Positions 1 to 7,864 of a stretch of 40,918 nucleotides of DNA are shown here, piece by piece (the stretch's first letter is position 1; the number at the start of each line of letters is the position of its first letter). Below the pieces are notes generated by a model. The model did not search any database, had not been told where the DNA came from, and was given only the letters and a program-made list of their open reading frames with translations. Made by a program: the position numbers and the translations under genes. This DNA is from an archaeon (GTDB lineage: Archaea > Iainarchaeota > Iainarchaeia > CSSED10-239): the NCBI GenBank assembly GCA_029563035.1, contig JAKQTP010000178.1:1-40918 (forward strand), read 5' to 3'.

Positions 1-671
1 AATTGTTTTGGGTCAACACATTGTTCAATCCAATCATTTTTACATGCTTTAATTGTTTTTAATAATTCTTTGTCTTTTATTTCTTTAAAAGATACAGCAT
101 ACATTGTAGCCGCAGGCGCATCACCGTCAAATGTGATTATAACCTTTTTAGGTGCTGATAAATCCCAAAATAAAGTTTCGTCGTCTTCCATATTAGAAAT
201 CTCATTCTCTAATTGTTTTTTAACAGAAACTTTGTATGAAAACCATTTTACTCCACCCTCAACATCATTTAAGTCTATAACCGGAACCATAAATTTTGTT
301 TGTTCTTCAATTGGTTTCCAAATAGGCTTGTTTGCCATGAAATCTTTCTTTAACTCTACAATCGCCTTATTAATAGGACAAAGATTTTTTTCTCCAATCT
401 CTAAAAAATTAGACATTGCATGAATTTCTTTTTTAGGATTATCGGTTAAATTCTTATGGAAATTCCACGCCATAAAAATATCGCCTTCGGGTTCTGTTTC
501 TGTTACGGTTGATTTATAAGGAAGAAAAAGAAATTCATTCTTTCCTTTATAATCAAATTTTGCATAAATAGATTCTTTCTTTTCAAAATCTCCCGTTTGC
601 GCTTTTGGTGCCCTTCCATTGTTGGATAATTTTGCTAATCTCTCTAAGATTGCATCTTTTCTTGTACTCAT
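1..671 (-). CDS. Possible ssDNA-binding protein (gp32-like), partial
   Basis: Reading from ATG at 671-669 to the left edge gives 223 residues with no stop, so the C-terminus lies outside the window. The protein starts MSTRKDAILERLAKLS. It has a beta-rich middle (EFLFLPYKS, DIFMAWNFHKN), a CPINKAIVEL segment, and VKWFSYKVSV followed by FWDLSAPKKVIITF. This pattern (short basic N-terminus, then an OB-like core with aromatic residues) and its place directly downstream of a phage replicative polymerase suggest a T4 gp32-type ssDNA-binding protein. The zinc cysteines of T4 gp32 are not evident. A host-type -7 element (706-713) lies 34 nt upstream. The family call is by general resemblance only; a different phage DNA-metabolism protein is possible. 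Confidence 0.5.
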   Translation of the reverse strand, partial: MSTRKDAILERLAKLSNNGRAPKAQTGDFEKKESIYAKFDYKGKNEFLFLPYKSTVTETEPEGDIFMAWNFHKNLTDNPKKEIHAMSNFLEIGEKNLCPINKAIVELKKDFMANKPIWKPIEEQTKFMVPVIDLNDVEGGVKWFSYKVSVKKQLENEISNMEDDETLFWDLSAPKKVIITFDGDAPAATMYAVSFKEIKDKELLKTIKACKNDWIEQCVDPKQ

Positions 672-705
672 ACTTTTTATTAAATTGGTGAAAAAATTTA
701 GTTTA

Positions 706-713
706 CAAATATA
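706..713 (-). promoter_or_regulatory. Bacteroidetes-type -7 element (TATATTTG)
   Basis: Perfect TAnnTTTG on the minus strand, 34 nt upstream of the ATG at 671. No clear -33 TTTG is present (the expected place is a T run). It follows directly after the hairpin at 715-760. Confidence 0.55.
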
Positions 714-714
714 T

Positions 715-760
715 AAAGATTAAAATTAATAAAAAAATTATTTTTATTTTTTTAATCTTT
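715..760 (-). terminator. AT-rich hairpin at the 3' end of dnaE
   Basis: AAAGATTAAAA (715-725) pairs with TTTTAATCTTT (750-760). The hairpin overlaps the dnaE stop codon at 752-754 and sits just upstream of the next promoter. It is AT-only apart from one G-C pair, so its strength is uncertain. Confidence 0.4.
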
Positions 761-3700
761 TAATACGGTTATACCTTCTTTTAAATTAAGTGTTACCCCA
801 AATTTATCTATATGGAATGCTCCAAGGCAAATATCATTTCTCTTTAAATCTAATCTATCTCCCCAACATCTAACCTGTTTAACATTTAAACCATCTGAGA
901 TTTCTAATTGAAAATATTTCTTTCCTTTTTTACTTTGCGCTTCTTCTAGCTTAGAAACTATAAAAACGATTTTAGTGTACGAATTATTTAATGTTTCAAA
1001 ATTATTATAGTTGTTTATGTTTTTCTTATAATCGTTTAAAATTTTAAGCCTATCAATGTAATAAAGAGAAAATTGAGTGCTATTAAAGAATAAATCGTCC
1101 TTCTCTTGTAAAGATAAATTATTTTTTTCTATTTCTAAGAAATCTTTTATCTCAAATATAAAATCTATCCAAGGTTTACTTTCTATAGATTTACTCTTGT
1201 ATTTAAATAATAATTTTAATAGCATATTATCATCAAGAGATTTTAATGATTCTGGTCTGTGCTTTAATTCAAGAGAATTTTTCTTTCTTGTGAACCAAGT
1301 TTCTATTTTTCCATCATTTAATAATTCTTTTAATTTTTTAATTTCATCTCTATCAATATTAAAGCAATCAAAACAACCTGTATTTAATAATGCTTCAAAA
1401 CCAGATTTGTTTATTTTACTAAAATCTATAGATAAGAAATCTTTTAATTCTTCTAATTTATTTTTATTATTTAATAATTCTTCATAAGCTTTATCTCCGA
1501 AAGATTTTATAACATTAAAACCCATAACAACTTTATTTTTATCAAGAGCTCTAAATTCCCATTCAGATTTATTAATTGTCGGTGGTAATAATTCAATCCC
1601 ATTTTTCGCCATATCATTAATTAATTCTGTATATTTTTCTTGAGATTCAAATTTAAATAATGAAGCATAATAATAAGCTGGATAATTTGTTTTTAACCAT
1701 AACATTTGCCATGAAACATAAGAATAGGAAACACAATGTGATTTATTAAATGAATATCCGAGGAATTTTTGGCAATACTCTATAAAATATTTAACATCTT
1801 CCAAACCATAACCTTTGTTTATCATACCATCTTCTAATATTTTAAAATATTTTTCTACTTGGTAATATTTAGGGTGGTCTTTCTTCCAAGCAATACATCT
1901 TCTAAAATTATCACATTCACCTAAATTTAATCCGCAAGCTTCTTGTACCATAAACATAAATTGTTCTTGATATAACAAGATACCATAAGTAGAATCTAGA
2001 ATTTTTCTCATAAACTCTAATCTAGGATATAATGGGTCATCATATAAATCTTCTTTATTATTAGATACATATTTTCTCTTCCAATCACCAAATTTATCTC
2101 CAAAAGTTTCTAATGGACCTGGTCTATTTAATGCTGATATAGAACAAATATCCTCAAAAGAATTAGGCTTAATATCATCAACCAATCTCTTTGCTCCGCC
2201 ATCCAACTGAAAGATGCTATATAAATTATTGTTTTCTAGATTTCTTAATACTTCTTTGTTTTCAAAATCTAAATATAATAAATCATCACTCACATCTATA
2301 TTTTCCTTTTCCTTTATCTCATTAATACAATTCTGTATAATTGATAAAGAAGATAAGCCAAGTATGTCTAATTTTAATAATCCTAAATCCGATAAATCTT
2401 TTCCACTACCATCAGACTCTCTAAAAGCAGATACAATTTCTTTAGCTGCTCTTGTGACCGGAATATGCTCCCAAATTGGTGTTGGTGTTATTACGATACC
2501 TCCAGCATGTGTTCCTATTTGTCTAACTTGGCCCATTAATCTATTAGCATAATAAATAATTTCTGTATTATTTTCTATCCATTCCTTTATAATAGAATCA
2601 GAGGTTGTTTTTTTGATATTATCAAAATATTCTATTAGGTCTCCGTTGTATTCTTCTATTCCATCTATTTTTGTAATATTTGTCATTAAGAAACTTTTAA
2701 AGCTTGTATCAAAACCTAAGCCTTTGGCTGAATCTTGTAGAGCTCTCTTTGCTTTGTATAATTGATGTGTGCCAACACCAATAACACAATCTGAGGTATA
2801 TTTTTCCTGCAAATAAAAATATACAAAATCTCTTCCGCCTTGACCATAATCTTGGTCAATATCAACAACTCCTGTTCTGGCTGGATTAAGAAATCTCTCA
2901 AAATAAAGTTCATGTGTTATAGGGCAGACAGTTGTTATATCTAGGCAGTATGCCAACAATGCTCCAGCACATGAACCACGACCTGGACCTGTCCTAATGT
3001 TATTTTTATTTGAAGCTTTGGTAATATCTTCAAATATTAAAAAATAATTTGCAAACCCTTTTTCTTTTATGATTTCCAATTCGTATGTTAATCTTTTTTT
3101 ATAAACTTCTAATTTATCTTTAGAGAACTTTTCACCTCTTTCTTTCCTTGCTTTAAGTTTTTGAAATAATCCTCTCTCAGAATTTTCTCTTAGAACCTCA
3201 TTAGCTTCTCTGTCTCCTAAATTATAAAATTTTGGAAATTTAAAACCTGTCTTATCTACTGTTTCAAATTCAAAATTAATTTTATCTAATAATGTTAAAG
3301 AATTATCTAGAGCTTCTGATATTAATTTTTCACAATAATTATAATTCCACTTTTTATTAAATTCAAATATTTCCTCGCTATTATGAAAATAAAGATGTCT
3401 TGCGTGAATAAAAGATTCTGCTCCACTATCATTGTTTCTTGCTACATTAATAACAATGTCTTGTAATCTATCATCCCCTTTATTTAAGTAATGAACATCC
3501 CCGCCAATTAATATAGGCACATCATATTTCTGGCATAAACTAATTATCTTATCATTTGTCTCTTTTTGAGAAACACCAAACTTTGATTTATCTAATATTT
3601 CATTAAATTGTATCTCGCCATAAAAATTATCTCCGAACTCTCTTAAGAAACGCTTAAACCATTCTTCCGCTTCTTTATTAAAATCATTTGTTCCAAGTTG

Positions 3701-4198
3701 ATTAACAATATTTACCATACAACCTGTGGTCATTATTAAACCTTTTTTATAATGAAATAATTCTTCAAAAGTTATTCTTGGTTTATAATAATAACCTTCT
3801 GTATTAGCTAAGTAATGTAATCTATTAAAATTTTGATAGCCTTGTTTATCTTTTATGAAAATTGATTGATGACAATCTTTATTTATTGTTTCTCGTTTTG
3901 AGTTGGGTATTTTTAATTCTTTATCTGTGCAAGCATAAAATTCACTACCTAAAATAGGTTTTAAATTATTCTTCTTTAATTCATTATAGAATTGATAAAT
4001 ACCATTAGCGTTACCGTGGTCGGTTAATGCCATGCCAGGCAAATTATATTCTTTTAATTTATCAACATATTCTTTAAATTTAGCTGTGCCATCAAGCATA
4101 GAGTATGTTGAGTGTGCATGCACCTCAACAAAAGGCCTATTATAAATTATATCATTTTGTATTAAACCCGGAGAACAAACTTTGCAATTACAAATCAT
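752..4198 (-). CDS. dnaE: DNA polymerase III alpha subunit, family C (DnaE)
   Basis: A 1148-residue replicative polymerase, close to the 1160 of E. coli DnaE. The N-terminal PHP domain has its metal-binding motifs: HAHS at 27-30, then TDHG, GSEFYA, CHQSIF, TTGC and GGDVHYL. That set suggests an active PHP nuclease, unlike E. coli where these ligands are lost. The palm follows: GPGRGSCAGALLAY, then the catalytic aspartates in VDIDQDYGQGG (about 445-455). Later blocks are SALNRPGPLE, YGILLYQEQFM and FNKSHCVSYSYVSWQ. A C-terminal OB-like region (KIVFIVSKLEEAQSKKGK) follows. The extreme N-terminus carries CNCKVC, possibly metal-binding. T4-like phages usually carry a family B polymerase, so a family C enzyme is unusual here. 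It has a host-type promoter 4 nt upstream of the ATG. Confidence 0.95.
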   Translation of the reverse strand: MICNCKVCSPGLIQNDIIYNRPFVEVHAHSTYSMLDGTAKFKEYVDKLKEYNLPGMALTDHGNANGIYQFYNELKKNNLKPILGSEFYACTDKELKIPNSKRETINKDCHQSIFIKDKQGYQNFNRLHYLANTEGYYYKPRITFEELFHYKKGLIMTTGCMVNIVNQLGTNDFNKEAEEWFKRFLREFGDNFYGEIQFNEILDKSKFGVSQKETNDKIISLCQKYDVPILIGGDVHYLNKGDDRLQDIVINVARNNDSGAESFIHARHLYFHNSEEIFEFNKKWNYNYCEKLISEALDNSLTLLDKINFEFETVDKTGFKFPKFYNLGDREANEVLRENSERGLFQKLKARKERGEKFSKDKLEVYKKRLTYELEIIKEKGFANYFLIFEDITKASNKNNIRTGPGRGSCAGALLAYCLDITTVCPITHELYFERFLNPARTGVVDIDQDYGQGGRDFVYFYLQEKYTSDCVIGVGTHQLYKAKRALQDSAKGLGFDTSFKSFLMTNITKIDGIEEYNGDLIEYFDNIKKTTSDSIIKEWIENNTEIIYYANRLMGQVRQIGTHAGGIVITPTPIWEHIPVTRAAKEIVSAFRESDGSGKDLSDLGLLKLDILGLSSLSIIQNCINEIKEKENIDVSDDLLYLDFENKEVLRNLENNNLYSIFQLDGGAKRLVDDIKPNSFEDICSISALNRPGPLETFGDKFGDWKRKYVSNNKEDLYDDPLYPRLEFMRKILDSTYGILLYQEQFMFMVQEACGLNLGECDNFRRCIAWKKDHPKYYQVEKYFKILEDGMINKGYGLEDVKYFIEYCQKFLGYSFNKSHCVSYSYVSWQMLWLKTNYPAYYYASLFKFESQEKYTELINDMAKNGIELLPPTINKSEWEFRALDKNKVVMGFNVIKSFGDKAYEELLNNKNKLEELKDFLSIDFSKINKSGFEALLNTGCFDCFNIDRDEIKKLKELLNDGKIETWFTRKKNSLELKHRPESLKSLDDNMLLKLLFKYKSKSIESKPWIDFIFEIKDFLEIEKNNLSLQEKDDLFFNSTQFSLYYIDRLKILNDYKKNINNYNNFETLNNSYTKIVFIVSKLEEAQSKKGKKYFQLEISDGLNVKQVRCWGDRLDLKRNDICLGAFHIDKFGVTLNLKEGITVLKD

Positions 4199-4202
4199 AG
4201 TG

Positions 4203-4233
4203 TAAATTTATAATATTATTTTTTAAAAACAAA
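4203..4233 (-). promoter_or_regulatory. Host-type promoter of dnaE
   Basis: On the minus strand TTTG (plus 4230-4233), 19 nt, then TAAATTTA (plus 4203-4210), which fits the Bacteroidetes -33/-7 pattern apart from the last base. Only 4 nt separate the -7 element from the ATG, so the transcript would be leaderless or nearly so. Confidence 0.6.
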
Positions 4234-4236
4234 AAA

Positions 4237-4248
4237 AACTATTTAAAA
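4237..4248 (+). promoter_or_regulatory. Candidate late promoter AACTATTTAAAA
   Basis: Exact 12-nt element on the plus strand, 18 nt upstream of the ATG at 4267. It lies next to the dnaE -33 box on the other strand. Confidence 0.65.
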
Positions 4249-4266
4249 TTATAGAAAACATAAAAA

Positions 4267-4590
4267 ATGAATAGATTAACAATAGCTGAGAGAAAATTTT
4301 TAGAAGAGTTTAATAATACTTTATTAAAGTACCCTTCTAAAAATAAAGGACAAGATATAATATTATTTTCTATTAAACCTTATTGGTGCATACAAAATAA
4401 TTTATTAATCTCATCTTTATTATTTCACCCACTTAATTGTTATTATAAGAATTATAAAGAAGAAACTGTTAATTTTACACATAAAAAACTTATTAAGAGT
4501 ATAATAGAGTGGGAATTGGATGATAAGAAAGAAAGTTTCTTAAACACAAAAGAATTAGAACAATTAATATTTTTCTTTAGGAATATTTAA
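4267..4590 (+). CDS. Unknown protein, 107 aa, late promoter
   Basis: Not recognised. The protein is soluble-looking, with lysine-rich and aromatic stretches (IKPYWCIQNNLLI, HPLNCYYKNY) and an acidic C-terminal part (ELDDKKESFLNTKELEQL). It is one of only four plus-strand genes and is preceded by an exact copy of the late element, so it should be made late in infection together with the structural genes. It converges on the minus-strand gene ending at 4603. The start at 4267 is the first ATG after the promoter. Confidence 0.7.
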   Translation: MNRLTIAERKFLEEFNNTLLKYPSKNKGQDIILFSIKPYWCIQNNLLISSLLFHPLNCYYKNYKEETVNFTHKKLIKSIIEWELDDKKESFLNTKELEQLIFFFRNI

Positions 4591-4602
4591 ATGTTCTTTT
4601 TT

Positions 4603-4986
4603 TTATTCTTTAACTTTTTCATCTTGTAATATTGAAGATTCTTCATCTGTTATAGAATCAATTCCAAATTCTTCAATTTTTTTATAAATTTCTTTCTTGG
4701 TTAATTTAAGAGAAAAATTTTGTTTAGTATTTGCCCACAAAAAATCTTTTATTCCGCTCGTAAATAAAGCTTTCATTTCAATTTCGACCGGTTGCAAAAA
4801 TAATTCATTTACCATGTTGTTATTATTATATAAAATGGTCTTTATTTCCTCATAAGTAGATTCGGTATTAAAAAATATTGTTGCAGAATTTAATTCATAC
4901 TTATCATCAATTTTAATATTTTTATATAAAATAGATTCTAAATAATGCAATTGTAAATGGTTCGATGTTATTAATATATAATTCAT
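4603..4986 (-). CDS. Unknown protein, 127 aa
   Basis: Not recognised. The sequence begins MNYILITSNHLQLHYLESIL, with alternating beta-like hydrophobic stretches, and ends in a charged helix rich in E and K (LTKKEIYKKIEEFGI). There is no signal peptide or membrane segment. Its ATG overlaps the stop of the upstream gene (4983-5171) by 4 nt (ATGA), so the two are probably translationally coupled and expressed from the promoter at 5176-5206. Confidence 0.7.
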   Translation of the reverse strand: MNYILITSNHLQLHYLESILYKNIKIDDKYELNSATIFFNTESTYEEIKTILYNNNNMVNELFLQPVEIEMKALFTSGIKDFLWANTKQNFSLKLTKKEIYKKIEEFGIDSITDEESSILQDEKVKE

Positions 4987-5171
4987 TCTTCTGTTTTAAT
5001 TAAAATACTTTTTTTATACTTTTTTATTATCTTAGATTCTAATAAATTAAATGGACAGACTATAAAGTCACCATTAATATTATTAAATGTAAATGAGATA
5101 ATTTTATTAGAAATTTCTCGTCCTTCACCTATTAAGATGTTATTGTTCTTATCATAAACTTTTATTACCAT
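4983..5171 (-). CDS. Unknown small protein, 62 aa
   Basis: Not recognised. A small, probably all-beta protein (MVIKVYDKNNNILIGEG, ISFTFNNINGDFIVCPF) ending in a basic patch (KIIKKYKKSILIK). The start is fixed by a host-type promoter only 4 nt upstream of the ATG, leaving almost no leader. It is the first gene of a two-gene unit with 4603-4986. Confidence 0.65.
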   Translation of the reverse strand: MVIKVYDKNNNILIGEGREISNKIISFTFNNINGDFIVCPFNLLESKIIKKYKKSILIKTEE

Positions 5172-5175
5172 AATA

Positions 5176-5206
5176 CAAAATTACAAAAAAATAATCAAAT
5201 AACAAA
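5176..5206 (-). promoter_or_regulatory. Host-type promoter, near-leaderless
   Basis: Minus strand: TTTG (plus 5203-5206), 19-nt spacer, TAATTTTG (plus 5176-5183), 4 nt, ATG at 5171. This matches the Bacteroidetes consensus closely. It lies directly after the terminator hairpin at 5212-5236. Confidence 0.65.
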
Positions 5207-5211
5207 AGTTA

Positions 5212-5236
5212 TAAGGCGTTGATTTACAACGCCTTA
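5212..5236 (-). terminator. Hairpin terminator after the HTH gene
   Basis: TAAGGCGTTG and CAACGCCTTA form a perfect 10-bp stem with a 5-nt loop (ATTTA), GC-rich for this genome. The stem overlaps the stop codon of the gene at 5224-5664, and an AT-rich tail follows on the minus strand. Confidence 0.7.
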
Positions 5237-5664
5237 ATTTTTCTCTTGACATTTTCGGTTATGATATGCTTTGGATTATTTAATATTCTATAATAAGTAG
5301 ATAAACCTATACCAATTTCTTCACATAATTTATTTATAGTTTTATAAGTTAATAACCCCTCTTTTAGTTTAGATTGATATTTCTTATTGAATGTTTCAGA
5401 GTTTTCTAAATTATTAGAAATATAATTACAAATATCTTTAATTAAAACATCATCTGTGATAATATAATATTGTCTATTATCTTTATCTATAATTCCTTGC
5501 AAATTTAATTTTCTTTTTATTTTTAGTAAAGTTATGTAATCTACTTCTTGGTTGTTTTTAATTAAATTCATATCATTATTACTGATTTGAAAATAACCAA
5601 GAAGTAATTCTTTTTTGTTTGTTTTTGCTAAAAACCTAATTAGCTCATTAATAGAAAGTTTCAT
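5224..5664 (-). CDS. Helix-turn-helix DNA-binding protein
   Basis: A 146-residue protein whose C-terminal third looks like a helix-turn-helix: TINKLCEEIGIGLSTYYRIL (about 108-127), followed by NPKHIITENVKRKI, resembling XRE-type regulators. A second helical block near the N-terminus (IRFLAKTNKKELLLGYFQIS, NNQEVDYITLLKIKRKL) may be a further HTH or a dimerisation region. It is divergently transcribed from the RuvC-like gene and ends in a strong terminator, so it is a single-gene unit. It is a plausible transcriptional regulator of early or middle genes; the target is unknown. Confidence 0.7.
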   Translation of the reverse strand: MKLSINELIRFLAKTNKKELLLGYFQISNNDMNLIKNNQEVDYITLLKIKRKLNLQGIIDKDNRQYYIITDDVLIKDICNYISNNLENSETFNKKYQSKLKEGLLTYKTINKLCEEIGIGLSTYYRILNNPKHIITENVKRKIKAL

Positions 5665-5727
5665 AAAATTTTTGTTTTTTGTTTGTATAAAAATAATAAA
5701 AAAATGTGATAAAACAAAATATTTATG

Positions 5728-5735
5728 TAAATTTG
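5728..5735 (+). promoter_or_regulatory. Host-type -7 element of the RuvC-like gene
   Basis: TAAATTTG lies 3 nt upstream of the ATG at 5739. The -33 position has TGTG at 5705-5708 with a 19-nt spacer, a weak match. This implies a leaderless mRNA. Confidence 0.5.
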
Positions 5736-5738
5736 TTT

Positions 5739-6344
5739 ATGGAATTACAAAAATATTTTTTAGCAATAGATGGTTCTACTTCGAAAGTAGGGTTATCTCT
5801 ATGGGATTTAAATAATTATGAACTAATAAAATGTTGGGGCTGGTCATTTAAGGCAAGCCTAACATTATTAGAAAAAGCTAAATTCTTTGAGGAGGAATTA
5901 AAAATAATTATTAATGATTATAACATTATTGAGGCTTGCATAGAAGCTCCTAAATTATCAATGATGAATATGTTTTCAGGTAAAGAGCAAGTTACTTCTG
6001 CAAAAACATTAAAGGTATTATCCCAAATAAATTTTGGGTATCAATATATTTTGCACCAGAGAGGAATTCATGTTGAAGAGTTAGATGAGTCTTTATGTAA
6101 AAAACTTTCTTATCCTGCTTACAAGGTTAAGAGAAATGGTATCACAGTTAAAATGCAATATCAATCTCAGGTATTAGATGATATAACATTAAATAAAGAT
6201 ATTTATAATTTTACTTATGTTGATAAGAAAACAGGAGAAGTAAAATGTTATAAATGGGTAGAAGATATTATTGATAGTCTTATTGTGGGTAAAGCATATT
6301 TAAATATTAAGAAACAAGGATTAAAAATAGCTGATATAAAATAG
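5739..6344 (+). CDS. RuvC-like Holliday junction resolvase
   Basis: A 201-residue RNase H-fold nuclease. The first strand carries LAIDGSTSKVGLSLWD (Asp11), the second acidic residue is in ACIEAPK (Glu69), and the C-terminal helix has WVEDIIDSLIVGKAYL (Asp176, Asp179). This is the D-E-D-D layout of the RuvC family, which cleaves four-way DNA junctions. In this phage it probably resolves recombination or replication intermediates before packaging, the job done by endonuclease VII in T4. I chose the start MELQKYF at 5739 rather than the ATG at 5706 because the fold begins there and a -7 element overlaps the longer N-terminus. A bidirectional terminator follows. Confidence 0.85.
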   Translation: MELQKYFLAIDGSTSKVGLSLWDLNNYELIKCWGWSFKASLTLLEKAKFFEEELKIIINDYNIIEACIEAPKLSMMNMFSGKEQVTSAKTLKVLSQINFGYQYILHQRGIHVEELDESLCKKLSYPAYKVKRNGITVKMQYQSQVLDDITLNKDIYNFTYVDKKTGEVKCYKWVEDIIDSLIVGKAYLNIKKQGLKIADIK

Positions 6345-6360
6345 AGTAATCTTATAAAAT

Positions 6361-6396
6361 TAAGAAAGGAGATAAAATCAACTATCTCCTTTCTTA
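6361..6396. terminator. Bidirectional terminator
   Basis: TAAGAAAGGAGATA (6361-6374) and TATCTCCTTTCTTA (6383-6396) form a perfect 14-bp stem with an 8-nt loop, followed by ATTTTT on the plus strand. It separates the convergent RuvC-like and holin genes. Confidence 0.85.
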
Positions 6397-6413
6397 ATTT
6401 TTCTAATAAAAAA

Positions 6414-6803
6414 TTAATTTATTTGTTCTTCTTTTATTTCCTTATCAACAATAACTTCCTCGGTAATTATTTCACCATTACCAAAATAAGATAAAATAAT
6501 AGAAGTTAATGTCATTGCTATAGCAATTACTTCATTCCACATCTCTTCTTTTATTAAACCTTTGCCCATAATTATTGCTCCTGTGATTGTTAAAGCTTTA
6601 CGAACAAAAATCATCCAGACAGATAGGTTTCTATCTGTCTTATCTATCCAAGACCATATAATCATTGCTAAAACAATAACACCTGTGATAATTTCATTTG
6701 CTAAAGTTTGAGGAATAATTCCTTTTGTAATTAAAAATACCGATACGAAAGTTAATATTTGTCTTACCAAACCAATAACTTGTTCTTTGTTCATTTTTTT
6801 CAT
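6414..6803 (-). CDS. Putative holin with internal duplication
   Basis: A 129-residue membrane protein with four predicted hydrophobic segments and a charged C-terminal tail (VIVDKEIKEEQIN). It is built from two related halves: VRQILTFVSVFLITKG..IP...ANEII and VRKALTITGAIIMGKGLI...WNEVI share the R-x-x-L-T, K-G-x-I and N-E pattern. This hairpin unit resembles small phage holins that permeabilise the inner membrane at the end of infection. An exact late element 29 nt upstream, inside the 3' end of the glycosyltransferase gene, fits a lysis role. No endolysin is adjacent. The first ATG (6803) was chosen; MNKEQ three codons later is also possible. Confidence 0.7.
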   Translation of the reverse strand: MKKMNKEQVIGLVRQILTFVSVFLITKGIIPQTLANEIITGVIVLAMIIWSWIDKTDRNLSVWMIFVRKALTITGAIIMGKGLIKEEMWNEVIAIAMTLTSIILSYFGNGEIITEEVIVDKEIKEEQIN

Positions 6804-6829
6804 TTATATAATTTTTATTTGTTTACTGT

Positions 6830-7858
6830 TTATTTTAAATAGTTTTGGAAATATTCTTTCCATAGTTTCTTACTATTATAATTGTAATATTTCAAAGATA
6901 ATTTGTTTATAAACTTAGACACTTTTGTTCTTCCAAAATAATAAGCAATCATTAATTTAAATACAATTGAATCTATACTCGTAGCTTTTGCCTTAGTGTA
7001 AAACGGCAACCAAAATATTTCTTTAGAAACAACCATTGGTATATTATTATCTATTAGGTCTGCCGCAACTATATTAAATGTTTCTGATAATGAAACTTGC
7101 ATACCTATATCCATTGTCTTAACTAAATCAATAAATTGTACATGAGTCATCCAAGGACACTCAACTAAATCATGTTCACTATTTTTAAACAAGTTTCTTA
7201 GGTTTTTTAATACACTATTTCCACCTTGTTCTTCTCTGTTTACATTTATAAAGAATCTTAATTTCTTACCTATGACATCTGCAAAATACATTGCCGAGAT
7301 AGCTTGAGCTAAATGATTTTTCATAGGACGAATTGCACCAAAACAAGAAATATTTATATATCTATCATCTCTTTCTAAAATCTCTGGTGTGTTTGTTATT
7401 TTATAATAGTTAGGTAATAAGACAGAATTTATTCCTACCTTAGATAAATCATCTACCGCACTTTTATGGTTACATGCAATAGTTACATTTAAGTCTCTAT
7501 ATTGATATAACCAATCCATAGCAATTCCTTCATTTGCAAGGAAAGTTATTTGACTATGAATCCTGCACATGAATAAAACCTTAGGATGAAGTTTTTGTAA
7601 TTGAGCAATCTTCTCCGGTGTTACCCATATAGCTTCTAATATCAATACTGTAGGTTTATGTATTGTTAAGAATTTATCTATACAATTACCGTCAACTGCC
7701 ATTTCATAATTAGATTCTATCTTTAATTCTTTTAATAAATCTAATACAAAATTGATTGAATTTGTTAGTCCGGAAGATATAGGACCATCTGGTATTGTAT
7801 TACAATCACTATAGGTTAACATTTTCTTCTTACTGATGAATAAAATTTTATTTTTCAT
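6830..7858 (-). CDS. Glycosyltransferase, GT-B fold
   Basis: A 342-residue protein with a GT-B layout. The N-terminal half has hydrophobic strands and IHSQITFLANEG. The C-terminal nucleotide-sugar half opens with NISCFGAIRPMKNHLAQAI and has a typical late motif LSETFNIVAADLIDNNIPMV, comparable to the E-x(7)-E region of GT4-like enzymes. It is the last gene of the tail-fibre operon that starts at the late element at 10509, so it may glycosylate virion fibre proteins; modification of host surface sugars is an alternative. Its 3' end contains the late promoter of the holin gene. Confidence 0.8.
   Translation of the reverse strand: MKNKILFISKKKMLTYSDCNTIPDGPISSGLTNSINFVLDLLKELKIESNYEMAVDGNCIDKFLTIHKPTVLILEAIWVTPEKIAQLQKLHPKVLFMCRIHSQITFLANEGIAMDWLYQYRDLNVTIACNHKSAVDDLSKVGINSVLLPNYYKITNTPEILERDDRYINISCFGAIRPMKNHLAQAISAMYFADVIGKKLRFFINVNREEQGGNSVLKNLRNLFKNSEHDLVECPWMTHVQFIDLVKTMDIGMQVSLSETFNIVAADLIDNNIPMVVSKEIFWLPFYTKAKATSIDSIVFKLMIAYYFGRTKVSKFINKLSLKYYNYNSKKLWKEYFQNYLK
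6833..6844 (-). promoter_or_regulatory. Candidate late promoter (holin)
   Basis: Exact AACTATTTAAAA on the minus strand, 29 nt upstream of the holin ATG and inside the last codons of the glycosyltransferase gene. Confidence 0.65.
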
Positions 7859-7864
7859 TATTTA

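Noticed and set aside
70..423. Plus-strand open frame of 117 codons near the left edge
   Set aside because: It is the shadow of the partial SSB-like gene on the minus strand, which has a good start, promoter and protein-like sequence.
1077..2552. Plus-strand open frames of 112-136 codons across 1077-2552
   Set aside because: They lie opposite the dnaE gene, are rich in Phe/Ser/Leu as expected from the reverse of Lys/Glu-rich coding, and have no motif or promoter.
5706..5738. Longer N-terminus (MIKQNIYVNLF) for the RuvC-like protein
   Set aside because: The -7 element at 5728-5735 falls within it, and the RNase H fold starts right after the second Met.
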